Assembly (NCBI GenBank): GCA_964244885.1
Contig: CAXTKD010000017.1
Location: 3,146-67,145 of the forward strand
Reading direction: 5' to 3'
Source: CAXTKD01 sp964244885
GTDB taxonomy: Bacteria > Pseudomonadota > Alphaproteobacteria > Sphingomonadales > Sphingomonadaceae
Length of the DNA stretch: 64,000 nt
Shown: positions 49,370 through 58,332 of the stretch, piece by piece
Numbering within the stretch: position 1 is the stretch's first letter
Layout: every line of letters starts with the position of its first letter
Program-made: the position numbers and the translations under genes
Notes under the pieces: model-generated
Seen by the model: only the letters and a program-made list of their open reading frames with translations
Told to the model about the DNA's origin: nothing
Database searches by the model: none

Positions 49370-50878
49370 CTAGTTCGTCGGGGCGCGGCGGCGATAGCTC
49401 AGCGCTTCGGCGACGTGGACGCGGCCCACGCCGTCGCTTCCCGCCAGATCGGCGAGCGTCCGCGCGACGCGAAGGACGCGGTGATAGCCGCGCGCCGACA
49501 GCCGCATCGCCTCGGCCGCCTGCGCCAGCAGCTTGCGCCCCGGCTCGTCGGGCGTCGCCACCGCCTCCAGCAACTTGCCGTCGGCTTCGGCATTGGTTCG
49601 CGCGCTGGTGTCGGCGTAGCGCTTCGACTGGACCGCCCGCGCCGCCGCGACGCGCGCCGCGACATCGGCGCTGGTCTCGGCGGGGGGCGGCAGCGTCAGG
49701 TCGGCGGCGCTGACCGGCTGCACGTCGACGTGGAGGTCGATGCGATCGAGCAGCGGCCCCGACACCCGCGCCTGGTAATCCGCCGCGCACTTCGGCGCAC
49801 GGGCGCAGGCGAGCGCCGCGTCGCCGAGGTGACCGCAGCGGCAGGGGTTCATCGCCGCGACCAGCTGGACGCGGGCCGGATATTGAACATGCGCGGCGGC
49901 GCGCGCGATGATGATCGTGCCGGTCTCCAGCGGCTGGCGGAGCGAATCGAGCACGGGGCGCTGGAACTCGGGCAGCTCGTCCAGGAACAGCACGCCCAGG
50001 TGCGCGAGGCTGACCTCGCCGGGCTTGGCCTTGGCCCCGCCGCCGACAAGCGCCGGCATCGAGGCGCTGTGGTGCGGCGCCCGGTAGGGGCGCTTGCGAA
50101 GCAGCTTGCCGCCTTCCAGCTGCCCGGCGACCGAGGCGACCATCGACACTTCGAGCGCCTCGTTCGGCGTCAGGTCGGGAAGGATGCCCGGCAGGCACGC
50201 CGCGAGCAGCGACTTGCCCGCCCCCGGCGGCCCGACCATCAGCAGGTTGTGCCCGCCCGCCGCCGCGACCTCCAGCGCGCGCTTGGCGGTCTCCTGCCCC
50301 TTCACCTCGACCAGGTCGGGTCCGTGCCACTCCGCCTCGGCGACCGCGCGCTCGGGCGGCGCCAGCAGCTGCACGCCTTTCAGGTGGTTGAGCAGCGCCA
50401 GCAGGTCGGGCGCGGCGAGCACTTCGATCCGCCCCGCCCATGCCGCCTCGCCGCCCTGGCTGCCCGGGCAGATCAGCCCCATGTCGTTCGCCGAGGCGTG
50501 GAGCGCCGCGAGCAGCACCCCCGGCACCGGCGCCAGCCGCCCGTCGAGCCCGAGCTCGCCGACCACCATGTAACCGCTCAGCGCCTCGGCATCGACGACG
50601 CCCATCGCCGCCAGCAGCCCGAGCGCGATGGCGAGGTCGTAATGGCTGCCTTCTTTCGGCAGATCGGCGGGGGAGAGGTTGATGGTGATCCGCTGCCACG
50701 GCAGCGCGAGGCCGATCGCCGCGAGCGTCGCGCGCACCCGCTCCTTCGATTCGTTGACCGCCTTGTCGGGCAGGCCGACGACGTTGAAGGCGTTCATGCC
50801 CTTGGCGATCATCACCTGGACGTCGACCGTCCGCGCCTCCAGCCCCAGAAACGCCACCGTCGAGACGTGCGCGACCAT
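49370..50878 (-). CDS. comM: YifB/ComM-family magnesium-chelatase-like AAA ATPase
   Basis: A 502-residue ATPase. ATG 50878 is chosen over an earlier ATG at 50905 because GGGGGGAA precedes it. The N-terminal Lon-like domain shows DVQVMIAKGMNAFNVVGLPD and RITINLSPADLPKEGSHYDL. Walker A is NLLMVGPPGAGKSLLA, Walker B GVLFLDELPEF, and a zinc-ribbon-like segment is MNPCRCGHLGD...CARAPKCA. ComM is a branch-migration helicase that aids integration of transformed DNA in Vibrio and relatives. No other competence genes are in the window. Confidence 0.93.
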   Translation of the reverse strand: MVAHVSTVAFLGLEARTVDVQVMIAKGMNAFNVVGLPDKAVNESKERVRATLAAIGLALPWQRITINLSPADLPKEGSHYDLAIALGLLAAMGVVDAEALSGYMVVGELGLDGRLAPVPGVLLAALHASANDMGLICPGSQGGEAAWAGRIEVLAAPDLLALLNHLKGVQLLAPPERAVAEAEWHGPDLVEVKGQETAKRALEVAAAGGHNLLMVGPPGAGKSLLAACLPGILPDLTPNEALEVSMVASVAGQLEGGKLLRKRPYRAPHHSASMPALVGGGAKAKPGEVSLAHLGVLFLDELPEFQRPVLDSLRQPLETGTIIIARAAAHVQYPARVQLVAAMNPCRCGHLGDAALACARAPKCAADYQARVSGPLLDRIDLHVDVQPVSAADLTLPPPAETSADVAARVAAARAVQSKRYADTSARTNAEADGKLLEAVATPDEPGRKLLAQAAEAMRLSARGYHRVLRVARTLADLAGSDGVGRVHVAEALSYRRRAPTN

Positions 50879-50916
50879 TCGAAACTTCCCCCCGACCCAG
50901 GACACTCATAGCAAAT

Positions 50917-50945
50917 CGTCATCCCGGCGAAAGCCGGGGATGACG
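50917..50945. repeat. Short palindromic repeat, family C (single hairpin)
   Basis: CGTCATCCCGGC-GAAA-GCCGGGGATGACG forms one hairpin. It shares the CGTCATCCC/GGGATGACG ends with the larger element at 58943-59060. It lies upstream of comM, in a divergent gap. Confidence 0.75.
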
Positions 50946-50980
50946 GTAGGAATGGGCATGCGCGCCCTCGTCCCCACCCA

Positions 50981-51069
50981 CCTCCGTTCGTGGTGAGCCT
51001 GTCGAACCACGTGGCATGCTCCGCCGTCGGAGCGACCACGTCCTTCGACAGGCTCAGGACGAACGGAGG
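50981..51069. repeat. Palindromic intergenic repeat, family D (copy 1)
   Basis: Arms 50981-51014 and 51034-51069 share CCTCCGTTCGT...CTGTCGAA and the complement. The core CCGTTCGT-N-TGAGCCTGTCGAA is a sequence I associate with repeats in sphingomonad genomes. A second copy is at 54573-54656. Confidence 0.8.
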
Positions 51070-51135
51070 GGTGAGCGCGCCGCCCGGAAGGCCGCTGCCT
51101 TGTCCCCGTCATGATCGCTCCATACATCGACGGGG

Positions 51136-51432
51136 ATGCCGGTCCTCGCCCATTATCATCACTGGCGCCGCAGCGAGCCGGTGCGGTTGACCCTGATGGG
51201 GGTCGGCTGGATGCTGATCGTGCTTGGGCCGCTGATCGGCGGGCCGTTCCCGGGGCCGTTCGGAGTCATCGGCTTCGTCGCCGGCCTTGCCCTCCTGCTC
51301 CAGAACTCGCACTGGGCGCGCAAGCGCTATGTCCGGCTGAAGCGCCGCTGGCCAAAGGCCGGGCACTGGATGGACAGGGGCCTGCGGCGCGGCCCACGCC
51401 CCAAGCCGCCGGCCGGCGCGACGGCGGATTGA
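51136..51432 (+). CDS. Small PGPGW-type membrane protein
   Basis: A 98-residue inner-membrane protein with two hydrophobic segments (LTLMGVGWMLIVLGPLIGG and GPFGVIGFVAGLALLLQNS) around a PFPGPFG turn, then a basic tail (WARKRYVRLKRRWPKAGHWMDR). This resembles the PGPGW putative transmembrane family. ATG 51136 follows CGGGG. Function unknown. Its stop codon overlaps the -35 of the likely rpmH promoter. Confidence 0.75.
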   Translation: MPVLAHYHHWRRSEPVRLTLMGVGWMLIVLGPLIGGPFPGPFGVIGFVAGLALLLQNSHWARKRYVRLKRRWPKAGHWMDRGLRRGPRPKPPAGATAD

Positions 51433-51457
51433 CTTTGTGGCCTCGCGCGGCTAATCC
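51429..51457 (+). promoter_or_regulatory. Likely rpmH promoter
   Basis: TTGACT (51429-51434), a 17-base gap and TAATCC (51452-51457) stand about 60 bases upstream of rpmH. A TTGACTTT -35 is common before strongly expressed alphaproteobacterial genes. Position and spacing support it. Confidence 0.55.
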
Positions 51458-51471
51458 GCCCGCCTGTTTCA

Positions 51472-51498
51472 CGGCCGCTCGCCAAGGGCGGCCGCTTT
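51472..51498 (+). other. Leader hairpin before rpmH
   Basis: CGGCCGC (51472-51478) pairs with GCGGCCG (51488-51494) around a nine-base loop and is followed by TTTC. In the rpmH leader this could attenuate transcription or simply fold the 5' UTR; the T-run is too short for a sure terminator. Confidence 0.4.
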
Positions 51499-51517
51499 CA
51501 ATTCCGGGACCGACACG

Positions 51518-51652
51518 ATGAAGCGCACCTATCAGCCCAGCAAGCTCGTCCGCGCCCGCCGCCACGGCTTCCGCTCGCGGATGTCGACCGTCGGCGGCCG
51601 CAAGGTGATCGCCAGCCGTCGCGCCAAGGGCCGCAAGGTCCTCTCGGCCTAA
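51518..51652 (+). CDS. rpmH: 50S ribosomal protein L34
   Basis: L34, 44 residues. It reads MKRTYQPSKLVRARRHGFRS, then RMSTVGGRKVIASRRAKGRK and a short tail: the full, highly conserved sequence. It is a basic protein bound to 23S rRNA. ATG 51518 follows CCGGGA. It heads the conserved rpmH-rnpA-yidD-yidC-engB block. Confidence 0.98.
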   Translation: MKRTYQPSKLVRARRHGFRSRMSTVGGRKVIASRRAKGRKVLSA

Positions 51653-51657
51653 GCCAC

Positions 51658-51990
51658 TTGGCTCTCGCGCGGCTGACCGAGCGGCGCGATTTTCTCGCCG
51701 CCAATCGTGGCAAGCGGTTTCCCACACCCGGCTTCGTGCTTCTCGTCCGCCCGCGTGGCGACGGGTCGGAAGTGATTCGCGCCGGCTTCACGGTGACCAA
51801 GAAGGTCGGCAACGCCGTCGTCCGCAACCGCCTGAAGCGCCGCTTGCGCGCATTGGCGGCGGACGCGCTTCCCGCTCTCGGCATTCCGGGCGCCGACCAT
51901 GTCCTGATCGGCCGAAACGACGGGGTCGAGCGCGACTTCGCGCTTCTCGCCGACGAACTGAAGCGCGCGCTGGCGCGGGCGGCGGCGTGA
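51658..51990 (+). CDS. rnpA: Ribonuclease P protein component
   Basis: RnpA, protein subunit of RNase P that matures tRNA 5' ends; 110 residues. TTG 51658 is used, five bases after rpmH. Motifs: ALARLTERRDFLAANRGKRF, RAGFTVTKKVGNAVVRNRLKRRLRA (cut as FTVTKKVGNAVVRNRLKRRL), the RNR signature, and HVLIGRNDGVERDFALL. The stop overlaps yidD as GTGA. Confidence 0.96.
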   Translation: MALARLTERRDFLAANRGKRFPTPGFVLLVRPRGDGSEVIRAGFTVTKKVGNAVVRNRLKRRLRALAADALPALGIPGADHVLIGRNDGVERDFALLADELKRALARAAA

Positions 51991-52229
51991 TCGCCTGGGT
52001 GTTGCAGCGGCTGATCCGGCTGTGGCAGGTCGGGCCGTCGGCGGTGATGACACCGACTTGTCGCTATGCGCCGTCATGCTCGGCCTATGCGGCGGAGGCG
52101 GTGGCGCGGCATGGGGCGTGGCGTGGTGTTGTGCTTTCGGCGCGTCGCATCGCGCGCTGTCATCCCTGGGGCGGTTCGGGCTATGACCCGGTGCCTCCCA
52201 ATCGAAAGAACTCCCCAAGTGAGCGATAG
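51987..52229 (+). CDS. yidD: Membrane protein insertion efficiency factor
   Basis: YidD assists YidC in inner-membrane insertion; 80 residues. It has the signature TPTCRYAPSCSAYAAEAVARHG with three Cys, GVVLSARRIARCHPWGGSGYDPVP, and a short N-terminal amphipathic helix (WVLQRLIRLWQ). GTG 51987 overlaps rnpA; the end overlaps the yidC start by eleven bases, so both are coupled. Confidence 0.96.
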   Translation: MIAWVLQRLIRLWQVGPSAVMTPTCRYAPSCSAYAAEAVARHGAWRGVVLSARRIARCHPWGGSGYDPVPPNRKNSPSER

Positions 52230-53904
52230 CCGCAATTTGATCCTCGCCGTCGTGCTGTCGGCGCTCGTCCTGCTCGGCTGGACGCTGATCTCCGACCGCT
52301 ATCTGCCCGCCGCCAACCCGACGCCGCAGACCTATCAGTCGGGCAGGGAAGTGGTGAAGGCCGAGCCCAACGCCGATCCCGCCGCCGACAGCCCGGCCGC
52401 GATCCGCGACCGCAAGGCGGTGCTCGCCGAGACGACGCGAGTGACGATCGACACGCCGCGCCTCGCCGGATCGATCAACTTGAAGGGCGCGCGGATCGAC
52501 GATCTGCTGCTCAAGAACTACCACGAGACGATCAAGAAGGGCTCGCCCAACATCCGGCTGTTCTCGCCGTCGGGCGCGCCCGACGCCTATTTCGCGCAGT
52601 TCGGCTGGAGCGGCGCGGGCGTCCCGCCCGCCGACGCCGTCTGGACGGCGAGCGCCACGACGCTGTCGCCGGCCGAGCCGGTGACTCTCAGCTGGACCAG
52701 CCCCACCGGCGCGGTGTTCGAGATCGTCCTCGCCATCGACAACGACTTCCTGTTCACCGTGACCCAGCGTGTCGTCAACCGCTCGGGCGCGGCGCTCGCC
52801 GTCCGCCCCTACGGCCTCGTCGCCCGCGTCGGCGAATCGAAGGACCCGAGCACCTGGACGACGCACGTCGGCCCGATGGGCGTGTTCAACGACCGCACCA
52901 ACTACGATGTCGGCTTCAAGGACCTGAAGGAAGGCGCGACGCCGAGCTTCGCGTCGCGCGGCGGCTGGGCGGGCTTCACCGACAAATACTGGCTGACCGC
53001 GCTCGTCGCGGCGACCGACGCGCCAGTCGAGGCGCATTTCCGCCACGCCGCCGGGGACCGCTTCCAGACCGATCTCTCCAACGCCTCGGTGACCGTCGCG
53101 CCCGGCCGCGCGGGGCAGAGCGTCACCCGGCTGTTCGCCGGCGCCAAGGAAGTGCCGCTGCTCGATCGCTACAAGTCGGCTCAGGGCATCCAGCAGTTCG
53201 ACAAGGCGATCGACTGGGGCTGGTTCTACTTCATCACCAAGCCGATCTTCTATCTGCTCGATTTCCTGTTCAAGCTGTTCGGCAATTTCGGCGTCGCGAT
53301 CATGGGGCTGACCCTGATCGTCAAGCTCATCATGTTCCCGATCGCCAACAAGCAATATGCCTCGATGACCAAGATGCGGGTGCTACAGCCGAAGATGAAG
53401 GCGCTGCAGGAGCGTCACAAGGACGACAAGGCGCGCCAGCAGCAGGAGGTGATGGCGCTCTACGCCAAGGAAAAGGTCAACCCGCTCGGCGGCTGCCTGC
53501 CCATCGTCCTCCAGATTCCGGTCTTCTACTCGCTCTACAAGGTGCTGATGCTGACGATCGAGATGCGTCACCAGCCCTTCGTCGCGTGGATCAAGGATCT
53601 GTCGGCGCCCGATCCGCTCACGCCGATCAACCTGTTCGGCCTGCTGCCGTTCACCCCGCCGCACCTGATCTCATTGGGCGTTCTGGCGATCATTCTCGGC
53701 ATCACGATGTGGATCCAGCAAAAGCTCAACCCGATGCCCGTCGATCCGGCGCAGGCGCAGGTGATGGCGATCATGCCGTGGGTGTTCATGTTCGTGATGG
53801 CGAGCTTCGCGGCGGGCCTCCAGCTCTACTGGATCACCAACAACCTCATCTCGATCGGCCAGCAGAAGCTCTTCATGCACCGCTACCCGGTGCCCGCGGC
53901 GTGA
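52219..53904 (+). CDS. yidC: Membrane protein insertase YidC
   Basis: YidC/Oxa1 insertase, 561 residues. GTG 52219 begins VSDSRNLILAVVLSALVLLGWTLISD, the first membrane helix. The periplasmic beta-sandwich spans about 60-330 (VTIDTPRLAGSINLKGARIDD; GFTDKYWLTALVA). The conserved five-helix core starts FGVAIMGLTLIVKLIMFPIANKQ, with QERHKDDKARQQQEVMALY, GGCLPIVLQIPVFYSLYKVL and FAAGLQLYWITNNLISIGQQ. It is followed directly by engB (GTGA overlap). Confidence 0.97.
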   Translation: MSDSRNLILAVVLSALVLLGWTLISDRYLPAANPTPQTYQSGREVVKAEPNADPAADSPAAIRDRKAVLAETTRVTIDTPRLAGSINLKGARIDDLLLKNYHETIKKGSPNIRLFSPSGAPDAYFAQFGWSGAGVPPADAVWTASATTLSPAEPVTLSWTSPTGAVFEIVLAIDNDFLFTVTQRVVNRSGAALAVRPYGLVARVGESKDPSTWTTHVGPMGVFNDRTNYDVGFKDLKEGATPSFASRGGWAGFTDKYWLTALVAATDAPVEAHFRHAAGDRFQTDLSNASVTVAPGRAGQSVTRLFAGAKEVPLLDRYKSAQGIQQFDKAIDWGWFYFITKPIFYLLDFLFKLFGNFGVAIMGLTLIVKLIMFPIANKQYASMTKMRVLQPKMKALQERHKDDKARQQQEVMALYAKEKVNPLGGCLPIVLQIPVFYSLYKVLMLTIEMRHQPFVAWIKDLSAPDPLTPINLFGLLPFTPPHLISLGVLAIILGITMWIQQKLNPMPVDPAQAQVMAIMPWVFMFVMASFAAGLQLYWITNNLISIGQQKLFMHRYPVPAA

Positions 53905-54560
53905 CCCTCGACGACACCGCGAACGAGGCCGACCGCGCCGAGCTGTTCGAATCGGCGAGGAAGCTCTTCGCCGGGCCGATCGCCTTCCTGAAATCGGCCC
54001 CGGCGCTCGAGTTCCTGCCCGATCCGGACGTTCCCGAGGTCGCGTTCGCCGGCCGCTCGAACGTCGGCAAGTCGTCGCTCCTCAACATGCTGACCAACCG
54101 CACTGGCCTCGCCCGCACCTCGAACACCCCGGGCCGGACGCAGGAGCTGAACCTGTTCGACGTAGGCGAGCCGCTCAAGATGCGCCTCGTCGATATGCCG
54201 GGCTATGGCTTCGCCGAGGCGCCGAAGGACGTCGTGCGCAAATGGAAGTTCCTGGTGAACGACTATCTGCGCGGCCGCCCGAACCTGAAGCGCGTCCTGC
54301 TGCTGATCGACGGCCGCCACGGGCTGAAGCCCGTCGACCGCGACATCATGGGCCTGATGGACAAGGCCGCGGTTTCCTACCAGCTCGTCCTCACCAAGGC
54401 CGACAAGCTCAAGCCCACCGAGTTCGCCAAGATCTTCGCGGCGACCGAGGAGACCGCGCGCACCCACCCCGCCGCCTACCCCGTGCTCCTCGAAACCAGC
54501 GCCGCCGACAACCGCGGCGTCGAGGCGCTGCGCGCCGCGGTGCTTGAGGCGATCGGCTAG
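53901..54560 (+). CDS. engB: Ribosome biogenesis GTPase EngB (YsxC/YihA)
   Basis: GTPase needed for 50S assembly and cell division; 219 residues. GTG 53901. Motifs: EVAFAGRSNVGKSSLLNML (P-loop), LARTSNTPGRTQELNLF, RLVDMPGYGFAEAPK (G3), LTKADKLKPTEF (G4, T/NKxD form) and LLETSAADNRGVEAL (G5). It ends the block and is followed by a family D repeat. Confidence 0.96.
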   Translation: MTLDDTANEADRAELFESARKLFAGPIAFLKSAPALEFLPDPDVPEVAFAGRSNVGKSSLLNMLTNRTGLARTSNTPGRTQELNLFDVGEPLKMRLVDMPGYGFAEAPKDVVRKWKFLVNDYLRGRPNLKRVLLLIDGRHGLKPVDRDIMGLMDKAAVSYQLVLTKADKLKPTEFAKIFAATEETARTHPAAYPVLLETSAADNRGVEALRAAVLEAIG

Positions 54561-54572
54561 AAATACCCCTAA

Positions 54573-54656
54573 CCTCCGTTCGTGGTGAGCTTGTCGAACC
54601 ACGTGGCACGCACGGCGGTGCGGCCTCGTCCTTCGACAGGCCCAGGACGAACGGAC
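54573..54656. repeat. Palindromic intergenic repeat, family D (copy 2)
   Basis: Arms 54573-54606 and 54627-54656 match the element at 50981-51069 (CCTCCGTTCGTGGTGAGC...CTTCGACAGG...GACGAACGGA) with a few changes. It lies between engB and the GST gene, in tandem orientation. Confidence 0.8.
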
Positions 54657-54674
54657 TTTGTGAAGGATGCCCAA

Positions 54675-55334
54675 ATGCTCAAGCTCGTCATCGGCAACAA
54701 GGCCTACTCCTCCTGGTCGCTGCGCGGCTGGCTCGCGGTCAAGCAATCGGGCCTGCCGTTCGAGGAGATCGTCCACTCGATGTTCGGCCCCGACTGGGAC
54801 GAGCGCCAGGCGACCGATCCGCTGCTCGCGCCGTCGCGCGGCAAGGTGCCGATCCTGTGGGAGGGCGACAGCGCGGTCTGGGAATCGACCGCGATCATCG
54901 ACTGGCTCGCCGACCGCGTCGGCCGCGAGGCTTATTGGCCGTTCGACGACACCGCTCGCGCCTTCGCCCGCTCGATCGCCGCCGAGATGCACGCCGGCTT
55001 CCAGGCGCTCCGCAGCGAATGCGGCATGAACGTCCGCCGCCATTTCCCCGACTTCGCGGTCTCCGACGCGGTCCATTCCGACATCGCGCGAATCGACGCG
55101 CTGTGGAGCGAGGCGCGCACCCGCTTCGGCCAGCACGGCCCCTATCTCTTCGGCGCGTTCGGCGGGGCGGACATCATGTTCGCCCCCGTGGTGACTCGCT
55201 TCGTCACCTACGGCCTGCCGCTGTCCGCCACCGCGCGCGCCTATGTCGACACGATGATGGCGAACCCGTTCATGGTCGAATGGCTCGAAGGCGCCAACGC
55301 CGAAGAGTGGGTGATCGACAAGTACGAGCTTTAG
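54675..55334 (+). CDS. Glutathione S-transferase family protein
   Basis: A 219-residue GST. ATG 54675 follows GAAGGA; an upstream in-frame ATG lies inside the repeat and is rejected. The thioredoxin-like N-terminal domain shows LVIGNKAYSSWSLRGWLAVKQSGLPFEE with the SSWS active-site Ser, GKVPILWEGDSAVWESTAIIDWL with the cis-Pro and ES glutathione motif. The helical C-terminal domain (RSIAAEMHAGFQALRSECGMNVR) follows. The subclass is unclear and substrate unknown; detoxification is a generic guess. Confidence 0.9.
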   Translation: MLKLVIGNKAYSSWSLRGWLAVKQSGLPFEEIVHSMFGPDWDERQATDPLLAPSRGKVPILWEGDSAVWESTAIIDWLADRVGREAYWPFDDTARAFARSIAAEMHAGFQALRSECGMNVRRHFPDFAVSDAVHSDIARIDALWSEARTRFGQHGPYLFGAFGGADIMFAPVVTRFVTYGLPLSATARAYVDTMMANPFMVEWLEGANAEEWVIDKYEL

Positions 55335-55359
55335 CCGCCCTCCCTGCGGGAGAGGCCGA

Positions 55360-58131
55360 TCAGTGTGCCGCGCCCCAGCTCGGCCCGGTGCCGATCTCGA
55401 TGCCGAGGGGGACCGACAGGTCGAGGACCGGGCGGTGGGCGTTCGCCATCACCTCGCGGATGACCTGCGACGCCGGCTCGACCTCGGCGTCGGGAACTTC
55501 GAACACCAATTCGTCGTGGACCTGGAGGAGCATTCGCGTGCCGGTCAGGCCCGCGGCCTTCAATGCCGGCGGCACCCGGACCATCGCGCGCTTGATGATG
55601 TCGGCGCTGGTGCCCTGGACCGGGGCGTTGATCGCGGCGCGCTCGGCGAACTGGCGCTCGCCGACGATCTTCGAATGGATGAGCGGCATGTGCGCCTTGC
55701 GGCCGAACAAGGTGGTGACGAAGCCGTTGGCGCGGACGAAGTCGACCGTCCGCGCCATATAGTCCTTGATGCCCGGAAAGCGCTCGAAATAAGTCTGGAT
55801 GTAGCGCCCCGCCTCGGCGCGATCGACTCCGAGACGCCCTGCCAGCCCGAATGCCGAGATGCCGTAGATGATCGCGAAGTTGATCGTCTTGGCGTTGCGG
55901 CGGAGGTCGGCGAGCGGCACGCCGGCCTCCAGGTCGGCGGCGAACACCTCGCGCGCCGTCAGCTCGTGGATGTCGTCGCCGCGCGCGTAGGCCGCCTTCA
56001 GCTCGGGGACGTCGGCGATGTGCGCCACCAGCCTGAGTTCGATCTGGTTGTAGTCGGCGGCCATGATGACGTGGCCGGGCTCGGCGACGAAGGCGTGACG
56101 GATGCGGCGGCCCAGCTCGGTGCGGATCGGGATGTTCTGGAGGTTGGGGTCGGTCGATGACAGCCGGCCGGTCGCCGCCACCGCCAGCGCGAAGCAGGTG
56201 TGGACCCGCCCTGTCTCGGGATGGATCTGCTGCTGGAGGGCGTCGGTATAGGTCGACTTCAATTTGGTGTTCTGCCGCCAGTCGAGCACCAGCCGGCAGA
56301 TCTCGTTGCCCTCCCCGGCGAGCTTCTCCAGCACGTTGACGTCGGTCGAATATTGCCCCGACTTGCCGCTCTTGCGGCCACCGGCAAGGCCCAGCCTGTC
56401 GAAAAGCACCTCGCCCAATTGCTTCGGGCTGCCGATGGTGAACGGCCCGCCCGCCGCCTCGAAGATCTGGATCTCCAGCTTGGCGATCTCGTCGCCATAG
56501 GCCTTCGACAGATCGACCAGCGCCTCGCGCGACACCTTGATGCCCGCAAGCTCCATGTCGGCGACCGCCGGGATCAGCGGCTTGTCGACGGTCTCGTAGA
56601 CCCGCGTCACCTGCTCGTGCGCGAGGCGCGGCTTGAACAGGTCGTGGAGGCGGATGGTGACGTCGGCATCCTCCCCTGAATACTCCGTCGCCTTGTCGAG
56701 CGGCACCTGATCGAAGGTGCATTGCGCCTTGCCCACGCCACACACGTCCTTGAACGACAAGGGCGTGTGCATCAGGTATCTAACGCTCAATTCGTCCATG
56801 CCGTGGTTGCCGCGCCCGGCTGAGAGCGCATAGCTCATCAGCATGGTGTCGTCGTAGCCGGCGATCTCGACGCCGTGACGCTTCATCACCATCAGATCGT
56901 ATTTGAAATTGTGCGCGACCTTGAGCACCGCCGGGTCGCCGAGCAGCGGCCGCAGCCGGTCCAGCGCCACCGCCATCTTCAACTGCGCCACCGGCTCGGC
57001 AAGCAGCCCCTCGCCCGAGACGTGAGCCAGCGGGATGTAGCAGGCGAGGCCGGGCTCCAGCGCCAGGCTGATCCCGACGAGCCGGGCGCGCGTCGCGTCG
57101 ATATGGTCGGTTTCGGTATCGAAGGCGACGCGGCCGCGCCGGTAGGCCTCGCTGATCCACCAATCGAGCCGCGCCTCGTCGATCACCGTCTCGTAGTTGC
57201 GGAACGGGATGTCCTGGGCCTCGGGCTCCGGCTCGGGCTGGCTGCCAAGCTTGTTGAGCAGCGACTTGAAGCCGTGCTTCGAAAGGAAGGCGCGGAGCGG
57301 CTCATGCTCGGGCTCGGCGAGCGTCAGGCTGTCGATCGGCTCGGGCAGCGGGCAGTCGTGGCATAGCTCGACGAGTTTCCGCGACAACCGCGCCATGTCG
57401 GCCTGCTCGATCAGCGATTCGCGCAGCTTCGGCTTCTTGATCTCATGGGCGTGGGCGAGGACGCCCTCGACGTCGCCATATTGCTGGATCAGCTCGGCGG
57501 CGGTCTTGGGGCCGATGCCGCGCACCCCCGGCACGTTGTCGACGCTGTCGCCCATCAGCGCCAGCACCTCGCCGACCTGCTCGGGCGGCACGCCGAACTT
57601 CTCGATCACCTGGGCCCGCGCGATCCGCTCGTTCTTCATCGTGTCGAGCATGTCGACGCAAGGGGAGACGAGCTGCATCAGATCCTTGTCGGAGCTGACG
57701 ATGGTGACGTGATAGCCGTTGGCGCACGCCTCGCGGACGTAGGCGGCGATCAGATCGTCGGCCTCGTAGCCCGGCAGCTCCATGCAGGGCACCGAGAAGG
57801 CGCGCACCGCGTCGCGGATCAGCGGGAACTGCGGGATGAGGTCCTCGGGCGGCTCGGGCCGGTTCGCCTTGTACTGGTCGTACATGTCGTTGCGAAAGGT
57901 CATCTTGCCCGCGTCGAAGATCACCGCGAGGTGAGTCGGCTCGTCGGCGCCGTTCAGCTCCTCGATCAGCTTCCACAGCATCGCGGTGAAGCCATAGACC
58001 GCACCGACCGGCACGCCTTCGGGGTTCGAGAGCGGCGGCAGCCGGTGATAGGCGCGGAAGATGAAGCCCGACCCGTCGACGAGGTAGAGGTGCTTCTGCT
58101 TTTCGGGAACGGGCACGGGTGCGGTGGCCAT
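55360..58131 (-). CDS. polA: DNA polymerase I
   Basis: PolA, repair and Okazaki-fragment polymerase, 923 residues from ATG 58131. The 5' nuclease domain opens HLYLVDGSGFIFRAYHRLPP and has LPGYEADDLIAAYV. The 3'-5' exonuclease motif RVAFDTETDH is intact, so proofreading is expected. Polymerase motifs: RHAFVAEPGHVIMAADYNQIELRLVAHI (cut as IMAADYNQIELRLVAHI; motif A), NAKTINFAIIYGISAFGLA (O-helix region), and RMLLQVHDELVFEVPD (motif C). All catalytic acids are present. It is convergent with the GST gene and divergent from the methyltransferase. Confidence 0.98.
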   Translation of the reverse strand: MATAPVPVPEKQKHLYLVDGSGFIFRAYHRLPPLSNPEGVPVGAVYGFTAMLWKLIEELNGADEPTHLAVIFDAGKMTFRNDMYDQYKANRPEPPEDLIPQFPLIRDAVRAFSVPCMELPGYEADDLIAAYVREACANGYHVTIVSSDKDLMQLVSPCVDMLDTMKNERIARAQVIEKFGVPPEQVGEVLALMGDSVDNVPGVRGIGPKTAAELIQQYGDVEGVLAHAHEIKKPKLRESLIEQADMARLSRKLVELCHDCPLPEPIDSLTLAEPEHEPLRAFLSKHGFKSLLNKLGSQPEPEPEAQDIPFRNYETVIDEARLDWWISEAYRRGRVAFDTETDHIDATRARLVGISLALEPGLACYIPLAHVSGEGLLAEPVAQLKMAVALDRLRPLLGDPAVLKVAHNFKYDLMVMKRHGVEIAGYDDTMLMSYALSAGRGNHGMDELSVRYLMHTPLSFKDVCGVGKAQCTFDQVPLDKATEYSGEDADVTIRLHDLFKPRLAHEQVTRVYETVDKPLIPAVADMELAGIKVSREALVDLSKAYGDEIAKLEIQIFEAAGGPFTIGSPKQLGEVLFDRLGLAGGRKSGKSGQYSTDVNVLEKLAGEGNEICRLVLDWRQNTKLKSTYTDALQQQIHPETGRVHTCFALAVAATGRLSSTDPNLQNIPIRTELGRRIRHAFVAEPGHVIMAADYNQIELRLVAHIADVPELKAAYARGDDIHELTAREVFAADLEAGVPLADLRRNAKTINFAIIYGISAFGLAGRLGVDRAEAGRYIQTYFERFPGIKDYMARTVDFVRANGFVTTLFGRKAHMPLIHSKIVGERQFAERAAINAPVQGTSADIIKRAMVRVPPALKAAGLTGTRMLLQVHDELVFEVPDAEVEPASQVIREVMANAHRPVLDLSVPLGIEIGTGPSWGAAH

Positions 58132-58194
58132 GCGCCGATGTAGCAAGGCGGGCGGAGGATTGCGACGACCCTCTTGCCTCACGCCCAGCATCGT

Positions 58195-58283
58195 CCCCAC
58201 CCCCAACCCCTCCCCTGAAGGAGAGGGGGGGCCGCCCGCGCTGATCCTCGCCCCTCTCCTTCAGGGGAGGGGTTGGGGTGGGG
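58195..58283. repeat. Palindromic intergenic repeat, family A (copy 3)
   Basis: Arms 58195-58229 and 58249-58283 are almost perfectly complementary and match the 8690 element (CCCCTCTCCTTCAGGGGAGGGG core). It sits in the divergent gap between polA and the methyltransferase, where it cannot be a terminator for either. Confidence 0.85.
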
Positions 58284-58332
58284 TCCTGAGCCGGGCGTTC
58301 CCCTCAACAGCCCCGTCCGCTAAGCCTCCCTC

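Noticed and set aside
51429..51652. Replication origin near rpmH
   Set aside because: No dnaA gene or DnaA-box cluster is present. In alphaproteobacteria rpmH is usually not beside oriC.
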